Shown here one piece after another: positions 1 to 9,000 of a stretch of DNA of 64,000 nt (position 1 is the first letter of the stretch; each line of letters starts with the position of its first letter). The stretch comes from an uncultured Bacteroidales bacterium. GTDB lineage: Bacteria > Bacteroidota > Bacteroidia > Bacteroidales > UBA932. The stretch lies in contig ONII01000001.1 of NCBI GenBank assembly GCA_900317845.1, positions 62,001-126,000 on the forward strand, written 5' to 3'. The position numbers and the translations under genes were made by a program. The notes beneath the pieces were generated by a model. It had not been told where the DNA came from, searched no databases, and saw only the letters and a program-made list of their open reading frames with translations.

Positions 1-1164
1 GGCCTGGAGGCACATGCGGGAGTTGTGGTAGGGGCATTTCCAGAAGCCGGCTTTGGGCTGGGAGAGGTCCGGGGAGCCGTCCGGGAGGATGGACCACCAC
101 CACTCGCCGGCGACGGTGTCTACCAGGTGCTCGCGGATGTAGGCCCATGCGGCCAGGGCGCGGTCTGCGGCAGCCGCATCGCCGTGGTATTTCCAAAGCC
201 AGAGGTTGCCCACTACGGTCTCGGCCTGCACCCACCACTGGCGGGAGTCGTCGTAGGTGCCGTCCAGGAGCTTTTCATAGCGCATGGAACCATCGGCAAA
301 AAGGCCTTCGTTACCGGCCTTGCCCATGGCAAGGGCCCAGGGCCGCACGCGCGAGACCACATCCAGGTCACGGGTGGCAAAGGCGCATTCCATGGCCAGC
401 CAGGAGGTCTCGATGTCGTGCCCGTAGGACACGCCGCCGGGCAGCACGGTCCAGTCGTTCCGGAAATACAGCTGCAAATGGCCGGAAGGGGCCATGACGC
501 GGGTGCCGATTATCTCCAGCAGGGCCACAATCCGCCCCCGGAGCTCTTCGTCCGGCCACACCTGGTACAGGTTGGCATAGGCCTCCAGCACGTGGAGGTG
601 GGAGTTCATGGTTTTGTCGGCGTTGATGTCGTGGGCCGATAGGGACATGTCTTCCAGGGGCGAAAAGTCGCGCGCGAGGGCCTCCACGTAGCCGCCGTTC
701 TCCGCATCCGCAAAGTAGGTTTCCACCACGCGGTACAGGTTGATGGCCTCTTTGAGGGCACCATCGTCCTTGGTAGCTTTGTACAGTTCCGAGAGGCCGT
801 AAATGGCAAAACCTTGCGCATAGAGCTGCTTTTTGGTGTCCTGCCGCTCCCCTTCTGCCGATACGCTCCAGTACACGCCGCCCCACTTGTGGTCGCAGAA
901 GTGCTCCAGGAACCAGTCGCGCGCATGCATGGCGGCCACCAGGTATTCGGTGTTGCCCAGGGCCTTGTAGGCGGCCGCAAAGGTCCAGATGAGGCGGGCA
1001 TTGAGGATGACACCGCGCGGGGCGTCATACTGCACGGTGCCGTCTGCGGCCACTTCTCCGTAGAATCCCCCACGGGGGTCCTTAAGCCGCAGCCAGTACG
1101 GCAGGATGTTCTCCGTGAGGCACTCACGGACTTCCTGCAGGAATAAATCTGTTCTATTTTCCAT
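1..1164 (-). CDS. Cellobiose/mannobiose 2-epimerase (AGE family), 3' end cut by window
   Basis: Cytoplasmic epimerase converting beta-1,4-mannobiose to mannosyl-glucose (or cellobiose to glucosyl-mannose), feeding the GH130 phosphorylase upstream. The frame is open for 388 codons to base 1; bacterial members are about 390-410 residues, so only a short tail is missing. The (alpha/alpha)6 family motifs are visible: NSHLHVLEAY (His189, His191), GHDIETSWL (His249, Glu252) and KCPYHNSRMC (His380); three of these His residues fit the catalytic histidines known in Ruminococcus cellobiose epimerase. No signal peptide. The ATG shares one base with the GH3 stop (TAATG), implying translational coupling in the PUL operon. 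Epimerase identity is firm; the preferred disaccharide is inferred from context. Confidence 0.9.
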   Translation of the reverse strand, partial: MENRTDLFLQEVRECLTENILPYWLRLKDPRGGFYGEVAADGTVQYDAPRGVILNARLIWTFAAAYKALGNTEYLVAAMHARDWFLEHFCDHKWGGVYWSVSAEGERQDTKKQLYAQGFAIYGLSELYKATKDDGALKEAINLYRVVETYFADAENGGYVEALARDFSPLEDMSLSAHDINADKTMNSHLHVLEAYANLYQVWPDEELRGRIVALLEIIGTRVMAPSGHLQLYFRNDWTVLPGGVSYGHDIETSWLAMECAFATRDLDVVSRVRPWALAMGKAGNEGLFADGSMRYEKLLDGTYDDSRQWWVQAETVVGNLWLWKYHGDAAAADRALAAWAYIREHLVDTVAGEWWWSILPDGSPDLSQPKAGFWKCPYHNSRMCLQA

Positions 1165-3461
1165 TAGATATTCGGGGTATCCCAGACTTTGGTTTCGGTG
1201 CAGGTAAGAAGGGCGGAGAGGCCACCGCAGGAGAGGCGGAAGTCGCCTTTCTCCAGGCGCCAGCGGCCGTCGGCTCCCACAAAGGCAAGGGCGCTGGCGG
1301 GCACTTCAAAGGTCACTGTCTTGGTCTGTCCGGGCTCCAGGTCAATTTTCTCGAAGCCGCGCAGGCGCTTGACATCCGGGATGAGGGAAGCCACCAGGTC
1401 ACTGCTGTACAGCAGCACGGCCTCCTTGCCGGCGCGGGCGCCGGTGTTGGTGACATCCACGCTCACGCGAAGGACATCGGCGGCGTTGAATGTATCGGCC
1501 GACACCACCAGGTTCTTATACTCGAAGCTGGTATAACTGAGGCCGAAGCCGAAGGGCCACTGCACGTCCATGACGGCGTCGTAGTTGTAGGAGCCGTCCA
1601 TGGTTTCGCGGTGCTCGGAGACTTTGTAGTCGTAGGTGTGCAGGGCGTTGATGTGCTTGGAATAGGTGAAGGGGAGCTTCCCGGAGAAGTTCTCGTCGCC
1701 GCTCAGGAGGGCGGCCAGGGCCGTACCGCCAAAGTTGGACGGAAGCATCACATCCACCACGGCGGAGGCCAGCGGCTCAATGTCGCCGATCAGACGCGGA
1801 CGGCCCTCGTTGAGCACCAGCACGATGGGCTTGCCGGTAGCAGCCAAGGCCTTTACCAGCTCTTTCTGGTTGGCCGACAGGTTCAGGTCGTCCATATTGC
1901 CGGGCGTCTCGCAGTAGGAGTTTTCGCCCACGCAGCAAACGATGACGTCCATGTTACGGGCGGCGTCCTTGGCCTGCTGGATGTTGATGGCAAAGTCTTT
2001 CTGCCAGTTATTGTGATCATACACCACGCCCGGGACCCAGGCCACCTTGCCCGGATAACGGTCGAACAGGGCCTGGAAGATGGTCTTGTACTGCGGCACG
2101 TAGGCATCGGCATTGCCCTGCCAGGTGTAACTCCAGCCGCCGTTGAGCGCACGCAGGGTATTGGCGTTAGGGCCGGTGACCAGGATGCGGGCGCCTTCCT
2201 TGAGGGGCAGAACGCCGTTATTCTTGAGCAGGACCTCGCTCTCAAGGGCGGCGGCGTAGGATTCCTTGGCAAACTGCTCGGAGCCGAACTCCGGGTAGGA
2301 ATAGTCCCAAACGGGCTTGTCGAACAGGCCCAGGCGCACCTTCAGGCGCAGCACGCGGCGCACGGCGTCGTCCAGGCGGGACTGGGAGATAGCGCCTTCC
2401 TTGACGCACTCCACAATAGCCGTCACGCATTCGGGATCGTACGGGTCCATAATCATGTCGATACCGGCGTTGATGCCCATGGCCACGGCTTCCTTCTTGG
2501 TGGCCGCCACGTGGTCGCGCACATAGAGGTTGTCAATGTCGGCCCAGTCCGTCACAAACATGCCGTCCCAGCCCAGCTCTTCCTTTACCCATCCGCTCAA
2601 AAGGATGGCGTTGGCATGCGTAGGGATGCCATTGATGGAGGCGCTGTTCACCATGGCGGTGAGGGCGCCGGCGCGGAAGCATTCCAGGAACGGGGCGAAA
2701 AACTTCTCGCGGAGGTCGTTCTGGGCGATAATGGCCGGCGTACGGTCCTTGCCGCTCACCGGAACGCCATAACCGATGAAGTGCTTGAGGGAAACGGCGC
2801 AGTGCTCCAGGTCCACGTGATTGGGATCCTCGCCTTGGATGGCGATGGTTTCCTCGCGGGCCATTTCCGCCTGCAGATACGGGTCTTCGCCATAGCTTTC
2901 CCACAGACGCGGCCAGCGCGGGTCACGGCCCAGGTCCATCACCGGGGAGAACACCCACGGCACCTGCGCGGCGCGGGTCTCATAGGCCATGGCGCGGCCC
3001 ATCATGCGGGCGTATTCGCGGTTGAAGGTAGCGGCCAGGTTAATCTCCTGCGGGTAGAAGGAACCGTCCGTAAGGTAGGTGGCCCCATGAATCATGTCCA
3101 GGCCATAGATACAGGGAATGCCGATGGCCTCCATGCTCTTTTCCTGGATCTGGCGCACCATGGCGGCTGTTTGCTCGCGGGAATGGGCGGCGTCGTGCAT
3201 CACATTGAGGATGGACCCCACCTTGTACTGGCCGATAATCTTCTCCAGCTTAGCCGGGTCGATGGCCTCGCGCGTGCCGTCCTCCAGCACGGAGATGTTC
3301 AGCTGGACCAGCTGACCGGCCTTCTCTTCCAGGGTCATGCCCTTCAGGACCTTTTCCACCTTGGCTTCCACCGCCTTGTCGGTGGGTATGGCTTGAGGTC
3401 CTTTGGGCGCACAAGCGACACCAAGGAGCGCTGCAGACAACATAATCAATGCTTTTTTCAT
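1164..3461 (-). CDS. GH3 beta-glucosidase lipoprotein
   Basis: Exo-acting family 3 glycoside hydrolase of 765 residues, expected to remove non-reducing beta-glucosyl units from glucomannan or other gluco-oligosaccharides in the periplasm or on a membrane. N-terminal lipoprotein signal with lipobox ending at Cys17 (LLGVAC). The N-terminal TIM barrel carries GRDPRW (178-183), ESYGEDP and KHF (226-228); the nucleophile is Asp305 in FVTDWAD. An alpha/beta sandwich follows and a C-terminal fibronectin III-like domain lies at about 640-755. Only 12 bases separate it from the GH31 gene, and the epimerase start overlaps its stop. Beta-xylosidase activity cannot be excluded, but the full-length beta-glucosidase layout and neighbours favour glucosidase. 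Confidence 0.9.
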   Translation of the reverse strand: MKKALIMLSAALLGVACAPKGPQAIPTDKAVEAKVEKVLKGMTLEEKAGQLVQLNISVLEDGTREAIDPAKLEKIIGQYKVGSILNVMHDAAHSREQTAAMVRQIQEKSMEAIGIPCIYGLDMIHGATYLTDGSFYPQEINLAATFNREYARMMGRAMAYETRAAQVPWVFSPVMDLGRDPRWPRLWESYGEDPYLQAEMAREETIAIQGEDPNHVDLEHCAVSLKHFIGYGVPVSGKDRTPAIIAQNDLREKFFAPFLECFRAGALTAMVNSASINGIPTHANAILLSGWVKEELGWDGMFVTDWADIDNLYVRDHVAATKKEAVAMGINAGIDMIMDPYDPECVTAIVECVKEGAISQSRLDDAVRRVLRLKVRLGLFDKPVWDYSYPEFGSEQFAKESYAAALESEVLLKNNGVLPLKEGARILVTGPNANTLRALNGGWSYTWQGNADAYVPQYKTIFQALFDRYPGKVAWVPGVVYDHNNWQKDFAINIQQAKDAARNMDVIVCCVGENSYCETPGNMDDLNLSANQKELVKALAATGKPIVLVLNEGRPRLIGDIEPLASAVVDVMLPSNFGGTALAALLSGDENFSGKLPFTYSKHINALHTYDYKVSEHRETMDGSYNYDAVMDVQWPFGFGLSYTSFEYKNLVVSADTFNAADVLRVSVDVTNTGARAGKEAVLLYSSDLVASLIPDVKRLRGFEKIDLEPGQTKTVTFEVPASALAFVGADGRWRLEKGDFRLSCGGLSALLTCTETKVWDTPNI

Positions 3462-3473
3462 ATGGTTCTCGTA

Positions 3474-6209
3474 TTATAATTTTATAGTCAGGGCCTGTCC
3501 GTCATACTGCACGGGCCGGCCGGGAGCGTCCGGATCCCAGGCGAACGGATGGGCATCATCTACAAAGATAAGGCGGAATTGCCGCTTTTGCAACATGCCC
3601 GGATAGGTTCCCTTCCGCTCGCCGATGCTGAGCGTGCGTGCGTCGTTGTTCCAATTCAGGTCGATGGTGCTGTACTCCCCGCGCTCGTAGCCGTACGTGA
3701 GGCCGTCGTCCTCGTATAGCGTAAAATGGGCGTCAGCGCCGGCATACACCAGCAGGAGGAGGTTGTCGGCGGGTTTTTCGTCGCTCCATTCCATGGCCGG
3801 CCCCACCGGGACGATGCTGCCCGCCCGTACGTACAGCGGCATGCGCTCGTAAGGCGCCTCCACGGTGCGACGCTCACCACCGGGAATGGGCTCGCCGGTG
3901 TAGAAGTCGTACCACAGACCGGCGGGGAAATACACCTCCCGGCTGCGGGCTTTGTACTCGTACACCGGGCAGGGCATGAGGGCCGGGCCCAAGAGCCACT
4001 GGTCGGAGAGGTCGCGTACCTGAGGGTCTTCCGGGAAGTCCATGGGAAGCCCCCGCATGAGGGTGTAATCGGCATAATTCACGGCGCCCGTGAGGGAATA
4101 CAGATACGGCATCAGGCGATAGCGCAGCTGCATGTACCACAGGATGCTCTCATAGGCCTTGGAGCCTTCCGGGGCAATGTTCCAGAGCTCGCGGCGGGGC
4201 CACTGGCCATGCGCGCGGAACAGCGGTACAAAGGTACCAAACTGGTGCCAGCGGGTCTGGAGCTCCTGCCACTCGTCCTGGTTAGCGGCATCGTAGAACT
4301 TGCTCATCACGGAGAAACCGCCAATGTCCATGCCCCAGAACGGGATTCCGCTCATGGAGTAGTTCAGACCGGCGGCCATCTGCATGCGCATATCGGTCCA
4401 GGAAGTGCCGATGTCGCCGCTCCAGGTGGCGGTGCTGTAGCGCTGCAATCCGGCAAAGCCGTTGCGCGTGAGGAGGAATACGCGCTTGTCCGGGTCCACG
4501 CCGCGCTGGCCTTCGTAGATGGCCTGGGCGTTCACCAGGGCGTAGGCATTCAAGTATTCGGTGCTGGTGCCCAGTTCATTGGGATTCAGCAGCCATTTCA
4601 TATAGTCCAGCGGCAGGCAGTCGCGAAGGTTGGGCTCGGAGGCATCCATCCACCAGGCGTCAATCTTCCGGCCATACCGGGTGTACAGGCTCTCGTCCAT
4701 CTGCTGCCAGAAGAGCTTCCGTCCCCCGGCTGCATAGGCGTCATAGAAGGACTGCGTGTAGCCCAGCCAGTCCTTCAAGCTATCCTGTTCCGGATGCAGG
4801 TACATATAACCGGCATCCTTGAGTTCTTTGTAATGCTCCGTATTGGTGTAGAACTTGGGCCACACGGAAATCATGAAGCGGCCATGCAGGGCATGGACAT
4901 CGTCCAGCATCTGTTCCGGAGCCGGAAAACGGCTAGAGTCAAAGGCATGGCTCCCCCACTGGTCGTCTTCCCAGTACTGCCAGTCCTGGACGATGTTGTC
5001 CACAGGGATATGCCTGGCACGCAGTTCCTTGAGGGTTTCCACCAGGTCTTCCTGGGTGGCGTAGCGCTCCCGGCTTTGCCAGAAGCCCAGCACCCATTTG
5101 GGCATCACGGGCGCCTTGCCGGTTAACTGCCGATAATCTTTGATGACGGCGTCGTAGCTGTCTCCGCCCATGAAATAGTAGTTCAGCTGGGGTTCACACT
5201 CGCTCCAGAAGGTGAACTTGTCCTCCTGCACCGCCCCGAAAGGCTGCGCCCGAAGGCCAATGTAAGATACGTCGCCGTCCGGTTCCCAGTCAATGCGGAT
5301 GGGTGTGGGCACGCCGGCTTCCAGGTGCACGGTGTACTTGTAGCTGTTGGGGTTCCAGGCCGGACGCCAGCGGCGGCTCATCACTTCCTGCCCGCCAATG
5401 GTGGTACTTTGGAAACCGGCATAGTACTGGATAAAGTGGTAATCGCCTGTCTCATGGGCGGTTATAGTGCCTTCGTAGGTGACTTTTGCGCCCTGCAGCG
5501 GAACCTGGGGCAGGTTCTTGATGGCAAATTCGTTCTCGTAAAAGAGGCTGTCTTCCTGCTGCACCAGCACCCCGGATTTGGTGGTGTAGGTGCCTTTCAG
5601 CTGCAGGTCAAAGACCTCTCCCAGCTGCTTGTAGGCCTGGTCGGTGCCCCATCGGCTCAGGGAATAGGCGTCAAAGAGGAGGCCGTAGCCTTTGCTGGAA
5701 ACCACCATGGGGACACTCACCTTGGTGTTGTACTGGTAGAGTTCCTCCTGGCGGCCTTTGTGGTCAAACTCCCCGGCCTGATGCTGGCCCAGGCCGTAAA
5801 AAGCCTCGTCCGTGGGACTGTCAAAGATGAGTGTTGTGCTCCAGCGGTCTCTGTAAGGGACCAGGCGAGCGTAGCCGCCCAGGGCAAGCGGGGTACCATC
5901 GGCCTTGTAGAAGTTGATTTCACCGCTGGCTTTGTACACATCCACAGCGAGCTTGCCGGTGGTCAGGTGCACCTTGCCCATGGCGTCGGATACCTCAAAG
6001 TCCGTGCAGCCCTTCTGTGGCAGTACTACCAGGCTCTCCCGGTCTGTAAACTTCCCGTCTTCGCTGGCGCTCACGCGGATAATTTCCGGGGAAATCACCT
6101 GCAGGCGGAGGGTATAAGGGGCACATTGTACCGTAACATCCTTCTTCTGGCAGGCGCTGAGAGCCAGGGCCAGAAGGACGCTAATAGCAGCGTGAAATGC
6201 AACTTTCAT
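3474..6209 (-). CDS. GH31 alpha-glycosidase with PA14 insert (alpha-xylosidase-like)
   Basis: 911-residue lipoprotein (lipobox LALSAC, Cys20) of glycoside hydrolase family 31. An N-terminal beta-sandwich is interrupted by a PA14-like segment at about 215-335, then the catalytic barrel follows. The nucleophile is Asp522 in WWMDASEPN and the acid/base Asp599 in TWSGDIG. A PA14 insertion at this place is known from Bacteroides xyloglucan alpha-xylosidases, and the WMDASEP form is of the alpha-xylosidase type. Alpha-xylosidase or alpha-glucosidase activity would be unusual for a plain mannan locus, so the target may be a mixed hemicellulose. It lies between GH3 and the esterase. Its first 18 bases lie within a degenerate palindromic repeat at 6192-6298. 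Confidence 0.88.
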   Translation of the reverse strand: MKVAFHAAISVLLALALSACQKKDVTVQCAPYTLRLQVISPEIIRVSASEDGKFTDRESLVVLPQKGCTDFEVSDAMGKVHLTTGKLAVDVYKASGEINFYKADGTPLALGGYARLVPYRDRWSTTLIFDSPTDEAFYGLGQHQAGEFDHKGRQEELYQYNTKVSVPMVVSSKGYGLLFDAYSLSRWGTDQAYKQLGEVFDLQLKGTYTTKSGVLVQQEDSLFYENEFAIKNLPQVPLQGAKVTYEGTITAHETGDYHFIQYYAGFQSTTIGGQEVMSRRWRPAWNPNSYKYTVHLEAGVPTPIRIDWEPDGDVSYIGLRAQPFGAVQEDKFTFWSECEPQLNYYFMGGDSYDAVIKDYRQLTGKAPVMPKWVLGFWQSRERYATQEDLVETLKELRARHIPVDNIVQDWQYWEDDQWGSHAFDSSRFPAPEQMLDDVHALHGRFMISVWPKFYTNTEHYKELKDAGYMYLHPEQDSLKDWLGYTQSFYDAYAAGGRKLFWQQMDESLYTRYGRKIDAWWMDASEPNLRDCLPLDYMKWLLNPNELGTSTEYLNAYALVNAQAIYEGQRGVDPDKRVFLLTRNGFAGLQRYSTATWSGDIGTSWTDMRMQMAAGLNYSMSGIPFWGMDIGGFSVMSKFYDAANQDEWQELQTRWHQFGTFVPLFRAHGQWPRRELWNIAPEGSKAYESILWYMQLRYRLMPYLYSLTGAVNYADYTLMRGLPMDFPEDPQVRDLSDQWLLGPALMPCPVYEYKARSREVYFPAGLWYDFYTGEPIPGGERRTVEAPYERMPLYVRAGSIVPVGPAMEWSDEKPADNLLLLVYAGADAHFTLYEDDGLTYGYERGEYSTIDLNWNNDARTLSIGERKGTYPGMLQKRQFRLIFVDDAHPFAWDPDAPGRPVQYDGQALTIKL

Positions 6210-6298
6210 ATTCTTAATTACTTACGCAAAATCGTCTCTGTTCTTTTACCTAGACGATTTTTCACAATCGTCTCATGCTCAGCCACTTCCATTTTACA
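6192..6298. repeat. Degenerate copy of 107-bp palindromic element (R6)
   Basis: A 10-bp perfect stem, AAAATCGTCT (6228-6237) with AGACGATTTT (6252-6261), sits at the same offset as the core hairpin of the other copies. It has the TTACGCAAAA flank seen at 59168-59176 and a GTG end at 6192. The core bases differ from the consensus TCCTCG. It starts inside the GH31 start region and stops three bases before the esterase stop codon. Membership of the family is likely but less certain than for the other five. Confidence 0.5.
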
Positions 6299-6300
6299 GT

Positions 6301-7746
6301 CTAGTACGCCCAGTCGTCCGTGCGGAAGGGAGGTACCGGAATGCCATTGGATTTGGCCAGGTTGGCGCCCATCCAGTTGCGGAAGGCGTAGCGGACAGCT
6401 ACCGGATGCGGGACATCGGCACATTTCACCACTATGGTCTGGCCGTCCCAGTCAATCTGCGCCTGGGCCAGGTGGAACTCCCGGTCTTCGCCGGCGAGTT
6501 CAAAGCCCACCACGTCGCGGCCGGAGATGGAGCCCAGGTTGCTCCAGACCTCGGTAAGGGTGACTTTTACGCTGCCATCGGCCTCATAGACAACGTCCTT
6601 GAGGCGGGGCAGTTCCATGGAAACACCGGGATAAATGCCGTACACGCTCTGCAGGGCGCGAAGCACCATCATATCGGCCACTTCCTTCTTTTGGGAAGGG
6701 TGCACCGTTACCTTGTTGCCCAGGGTTTCCGTGCAGATGGCCCAGGACTGGCTCAGGATTTTCTCCGTGTGCAGCTGGTTTTCCACAAAGAAGGGGCGCC
6801 AGCGGCCATTGGCATCGCCGTGCTCATAAGGAGCAAGGAGCGTGAAGATGAAGGGAAGTTCTCTCCCCCACTTCCGGCGCCACATCTCCACCATGGCCTT
6901 CTGCAACTTGTCGTAGCAATGCGGCTGGCCCATGTTGGAACAGCCCTGGTACCAGAGGATGCCCTTGGCGGCATAGCCCACGATGGGCGCCACCCGGCCG
7001 TTCCAGATGAGTTCCGGGGTTTCCGGCCAGCGGTCCGGCTGCTCCTGCACCGCATACAGGTCGTTAAGTTCCTGCTCCGTAAGGCCGGCGCCGTCAATGA
7101 CTTCGCGGGTCATCCAGGGCTCAATCCGGCTGCCGCCCCAGGCATTGACGATGATACCCACCGGCACGTTCAGGCTTTTGGTCAGGCGTTTGGCAAAGAA
7201 ATAGCCCACGGCCGATGTCCGGGCCGTCACGGCACCGTCGGTGTAGGCCCATTGGGCGTCTACGTCCTTCTCCGGCGCGGTTTTCTTGGGGGTCTTGATG
7301 TCAAAGACACGCACCTGCGCGGCGGTTTCCGGGGCCGCGAGGATAGCCTCCGTTGCGCCCTCAACCTCCTGGAAACCAAAGCCTTGGATGGGCATTTCCA
7401 TATTGGACTGGCCGGAGCAAATCCATACTTCGCCCAGGGCGATATCGCTAACGGACAGGCTCTCCTTGCCACATTTTACGCTAAGGGTGTAGGGGCCGCC
7501 GGCCTCACCGGTTGGGAGCACTACGCTCCAGGAGCCGTCATCGGCCACCTTGGCTACGGCCTTGACGCCGTTCCAGGAAGCGGTCACCTCCACTTTGGCA
7601 CCGGGCGTTCCCCAGCCCCAGACCGGGACGGTGGTTTCCCGCTGCAGCACAGCGTGGTCGGTAAACAGATGGGACAGTTGCAGCGGCTGCGCCTGAAGGC
7701 TCAAGCTCATGGCCAGCGCACAAATAAGGGCGGAGATTCGTGACAT
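6301..7746 (-). CDS. SGNH acetylesterase (sialate O-acetylesterase family)
   Basis: 481-residue secreted esterase (signal peptide about 1-19, ending SLQAQ) related to the sialate O-acetylesterase/CE6 group. The catalytic serine is Ser114 in CSGQSNMEMP; the block around His349 (VHPSQKKEV) matches the usual catalytic His region. A beta-sandwich precedes the SGNH core. In a mannan locus the natural role is removal of O-acetyl groups from acetylated glucomannan or galactoglucomannan so that mannanases and exo-enzymes can act. The residue two before His349 is Thr, whereas most relatives have Asp there, so the triad may be atypical. The gene is bracketed by palindromic elements on both sides (6192-6298 and 7740-7846), and its start codon lies inside the second. 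Confidence 0.82.
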   Translation of the reverse strand: MSRISALICALAMSLSLQAQPLQLSHLFTDHAVLQRETTVPVWGWGTPGAKVEVTASWNGVKAVAKVADDGSWSVVLPTGEAGGPYTLSVKCGKESLSVSDIALGEVWICSGQSNMEMPIQGFGFQEVEGATEAILAAPETAAQVRVFDIKTPKKTAPEKDVDAQWAYTDGAVTARTSAVGYFFAKRLTKSLNVPVGIIVNAWGGSRIEPWMTREVIDGAGLTEQELNDLYAVQEQPDRWPETPELIWNGRVAPIVGYAAKGILWYQGCSNMGQPHCYDKLQKAMVEMWRRKWGRELPFIFTLLAPYEHGDANGRWRPFFVENQLHTEKILSQSWAICTETLGNKVTVHPSQKKEVADMMVLRALQSVYGIYPGVSMELPRLKDVVYEADGSVKVTLTEVWSNLGSISGRDVVGFELAGEDREFHLAQAQIDWDGQTIVVKCADVPHPVAVRYAFRNWMGANLAKSNGIPVPPFRTDDWAY

Positions 7747-7846
7747 CTAAGTAATTGGTTATCAATCTTTTTCTGTATAATCCTCGTTCAAAAACCGAAC
7801 GAGGATTATATTATAACTTACGGTAAATCAGAAAGTTAGCAATCAC
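7740..7846. repeat. 107-bp palindromic element, copy R1
   Basis: Core hairpin with a 13-bp perfect stem, ATAATCCTCGTTC (7777-7789) and GAACGAGGATTAT (7797-7809), loop of 7. Outer ends are GTGAC and ATCAC. It overlaps the esterase start codon (7744-7746) at one end and the GH130 stop codon (7843-7845) at the other, so it fills the whole gap between two genes of the operon. Confidence 0.8.
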
Positions 7847-9000
7847 TTCTGATTAGCATCAATGAGGCGATTCAGGTTTTCTACGGACAGGCCGGTGCGG
7901 AGTCCGTCTTCCGGGGTGTGCAGGCAGTAGTCCACCAGGCGTTCCACACTGGAAGTGGCCACATGCATGCGGGTATCGGAGGAGGCGTAGTAGATGAACA
8001 CCTTGCCGTCCGGGTCGCAGATCCAGCCGTTAGCAAACAGGACATTCATCACGTCGCCAATGTACTCCTCCCCTTCCGGAACCATGAAGAAGCCGCCCGG
8101 TTGGGCAATCACGCGGGAAGGATCGTCCAAAGCCGTCATGTACAGGTACAGCACATAGCGGAGACCGCTCGCGCAGCCACGCACGCCGTGCGCCAGGTGC
8201 AGCCAGCCCTGCGGGGTCTTGATGGGATGCGGACCCTCGCCGTTCTTCACCTCCTTGATGGTGTGGTAGAAACGGCGGTTGATAATCTTCTCCTCCTTGA
8301 TGACGGCATGCTCCATGCTGTCCACCAGGGCCCAGCCAATGCCGCCGCCATTTCCGGCGTCGATAAAGCCGTCCTGCGGGCGCGTGTACAGGGCATATTT
8401 TCCGTTCACGAACTCCGGGTGCAGCACCACATTGCGCTGCTGGCTCCCCGACTCGATGTCCGGCAGGCGCTCCCAGTTCACCAGGTCCTTGGTGCGGGCT
8501 ACGCCGGCAGCCGCGGTTGCTGCGGAAAGGTCTCCCTCCATGGAGTGGTCCTTGCGCTCCACGCAGAAAATGCCGTAAATCCAGCCGTCCTCGTGCCGGG
8601 TGAGGCGCATGTCGTAAATGTTGGTGGCGGGTTCTCCCCATTCGGGCATGGTGATGGGACGCGGCCAGAAGGTGAAGTGATCCACGCCGTTGGGGCTCTC
8701 GGCCACGGCGAAGAAGGACTTGCGGTCGGCCCCCTCCACACGGACTACCAGGACGTATTTGTCGCCCCACTTGATGGCGCCGGAATTCAGCGCAGCGTGA
8801 ATGCCGATCCGCTCCATCAGGAAAGGATTGCGCTCTTTGTTAAGGTCGTAGCGCCACTCCAGCGGGGCGTGTTCCCCGGTGAGGATGGGATACTCGTAGC
8901 GTTCATAAACACCGTTCCCCTCGATGGGAACGTTCGGGCGTTCAATCAATCGCTTGTGGCACTCCTTGAGCCAGGCAAGCCGTTCCTCGAATGTTTTCAT
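7843..9000 (-). CDS. mgp: GH130_1 4-O-beta-D-mannosyl-D-glucose phosphorylase
   Basis: 385-residue cytoplasmic phosphorylase without signal peptide. It splits Man-beta-1,4-Glc with phosphate to mannose-1-phosphate and glucose, the last step of the epimerase/phosphorylase mannobiose route. Length and motifs match the Bacteroides fragilis enzyme: NPFLMERIGIHAALNSGA near 58-75 and the catalytic-acid region NIYDMRLTRHEDGWIYG, with Asp130 equivalent to the known Asp131. The start codon overlaps the GH26 stop as TAATG. Its stop lies inside palindromic element R1. Family assignment is strong; the exact disaccharide preference follows from subfamily and from the epimerase in the same operon. Confidence 0.93.
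   Translation of the reverse strand: MKTFEERLAWLKECHKRLIERPNVPIEGNGVYERYEYPILTGEHAPLEWRYDLNKERNPFLMERIGIHAALNSGAIKWGDKYVLVVRVEGADRKSFFAVAESPNGVDHFTFWPRPITMPEWGEPATNIYDMRLTRHEDGWIYGIFCVERKDHSMEGDLSAATAAAGVARTKDLVNWERLPDIESGSQQRNVVLHPEFVNGKYALYTRPQDGFIDAGNGGGIGWALVDSMEHAVIKEEKIINRRFYHTIKEVKNGEGPHPIKTPQGWLHLAHGVRGCASGLRYVLYLYMTALDDPSRVIAQPGGFFMVPEGEEYIGDVMNVLFANGWICDPDGKVFIYYASSDTRMHVATSSVERLVDYCLHTPEDGLRTGLSVENLNRLIDANQK

Noticed and set aside
368..1127. Two overlapping minus-strand frames inside the epimerase region
   Set aside because: The true frame runs open from 1164 to base 1 and encodes all epimerase motifs; the others are frame shadows.
1611..3479. 622-residue open frame antisense to the GH3 gene (and similar long frames such as 14418-16838, 16890-18614, 26493-29162, 37658-39811)
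   Set aside because: They mirror real genes with clear family motifs; the translations are low-complexity Gly/Val/His/Gln-rich and arise from strong third-position G/C bias.
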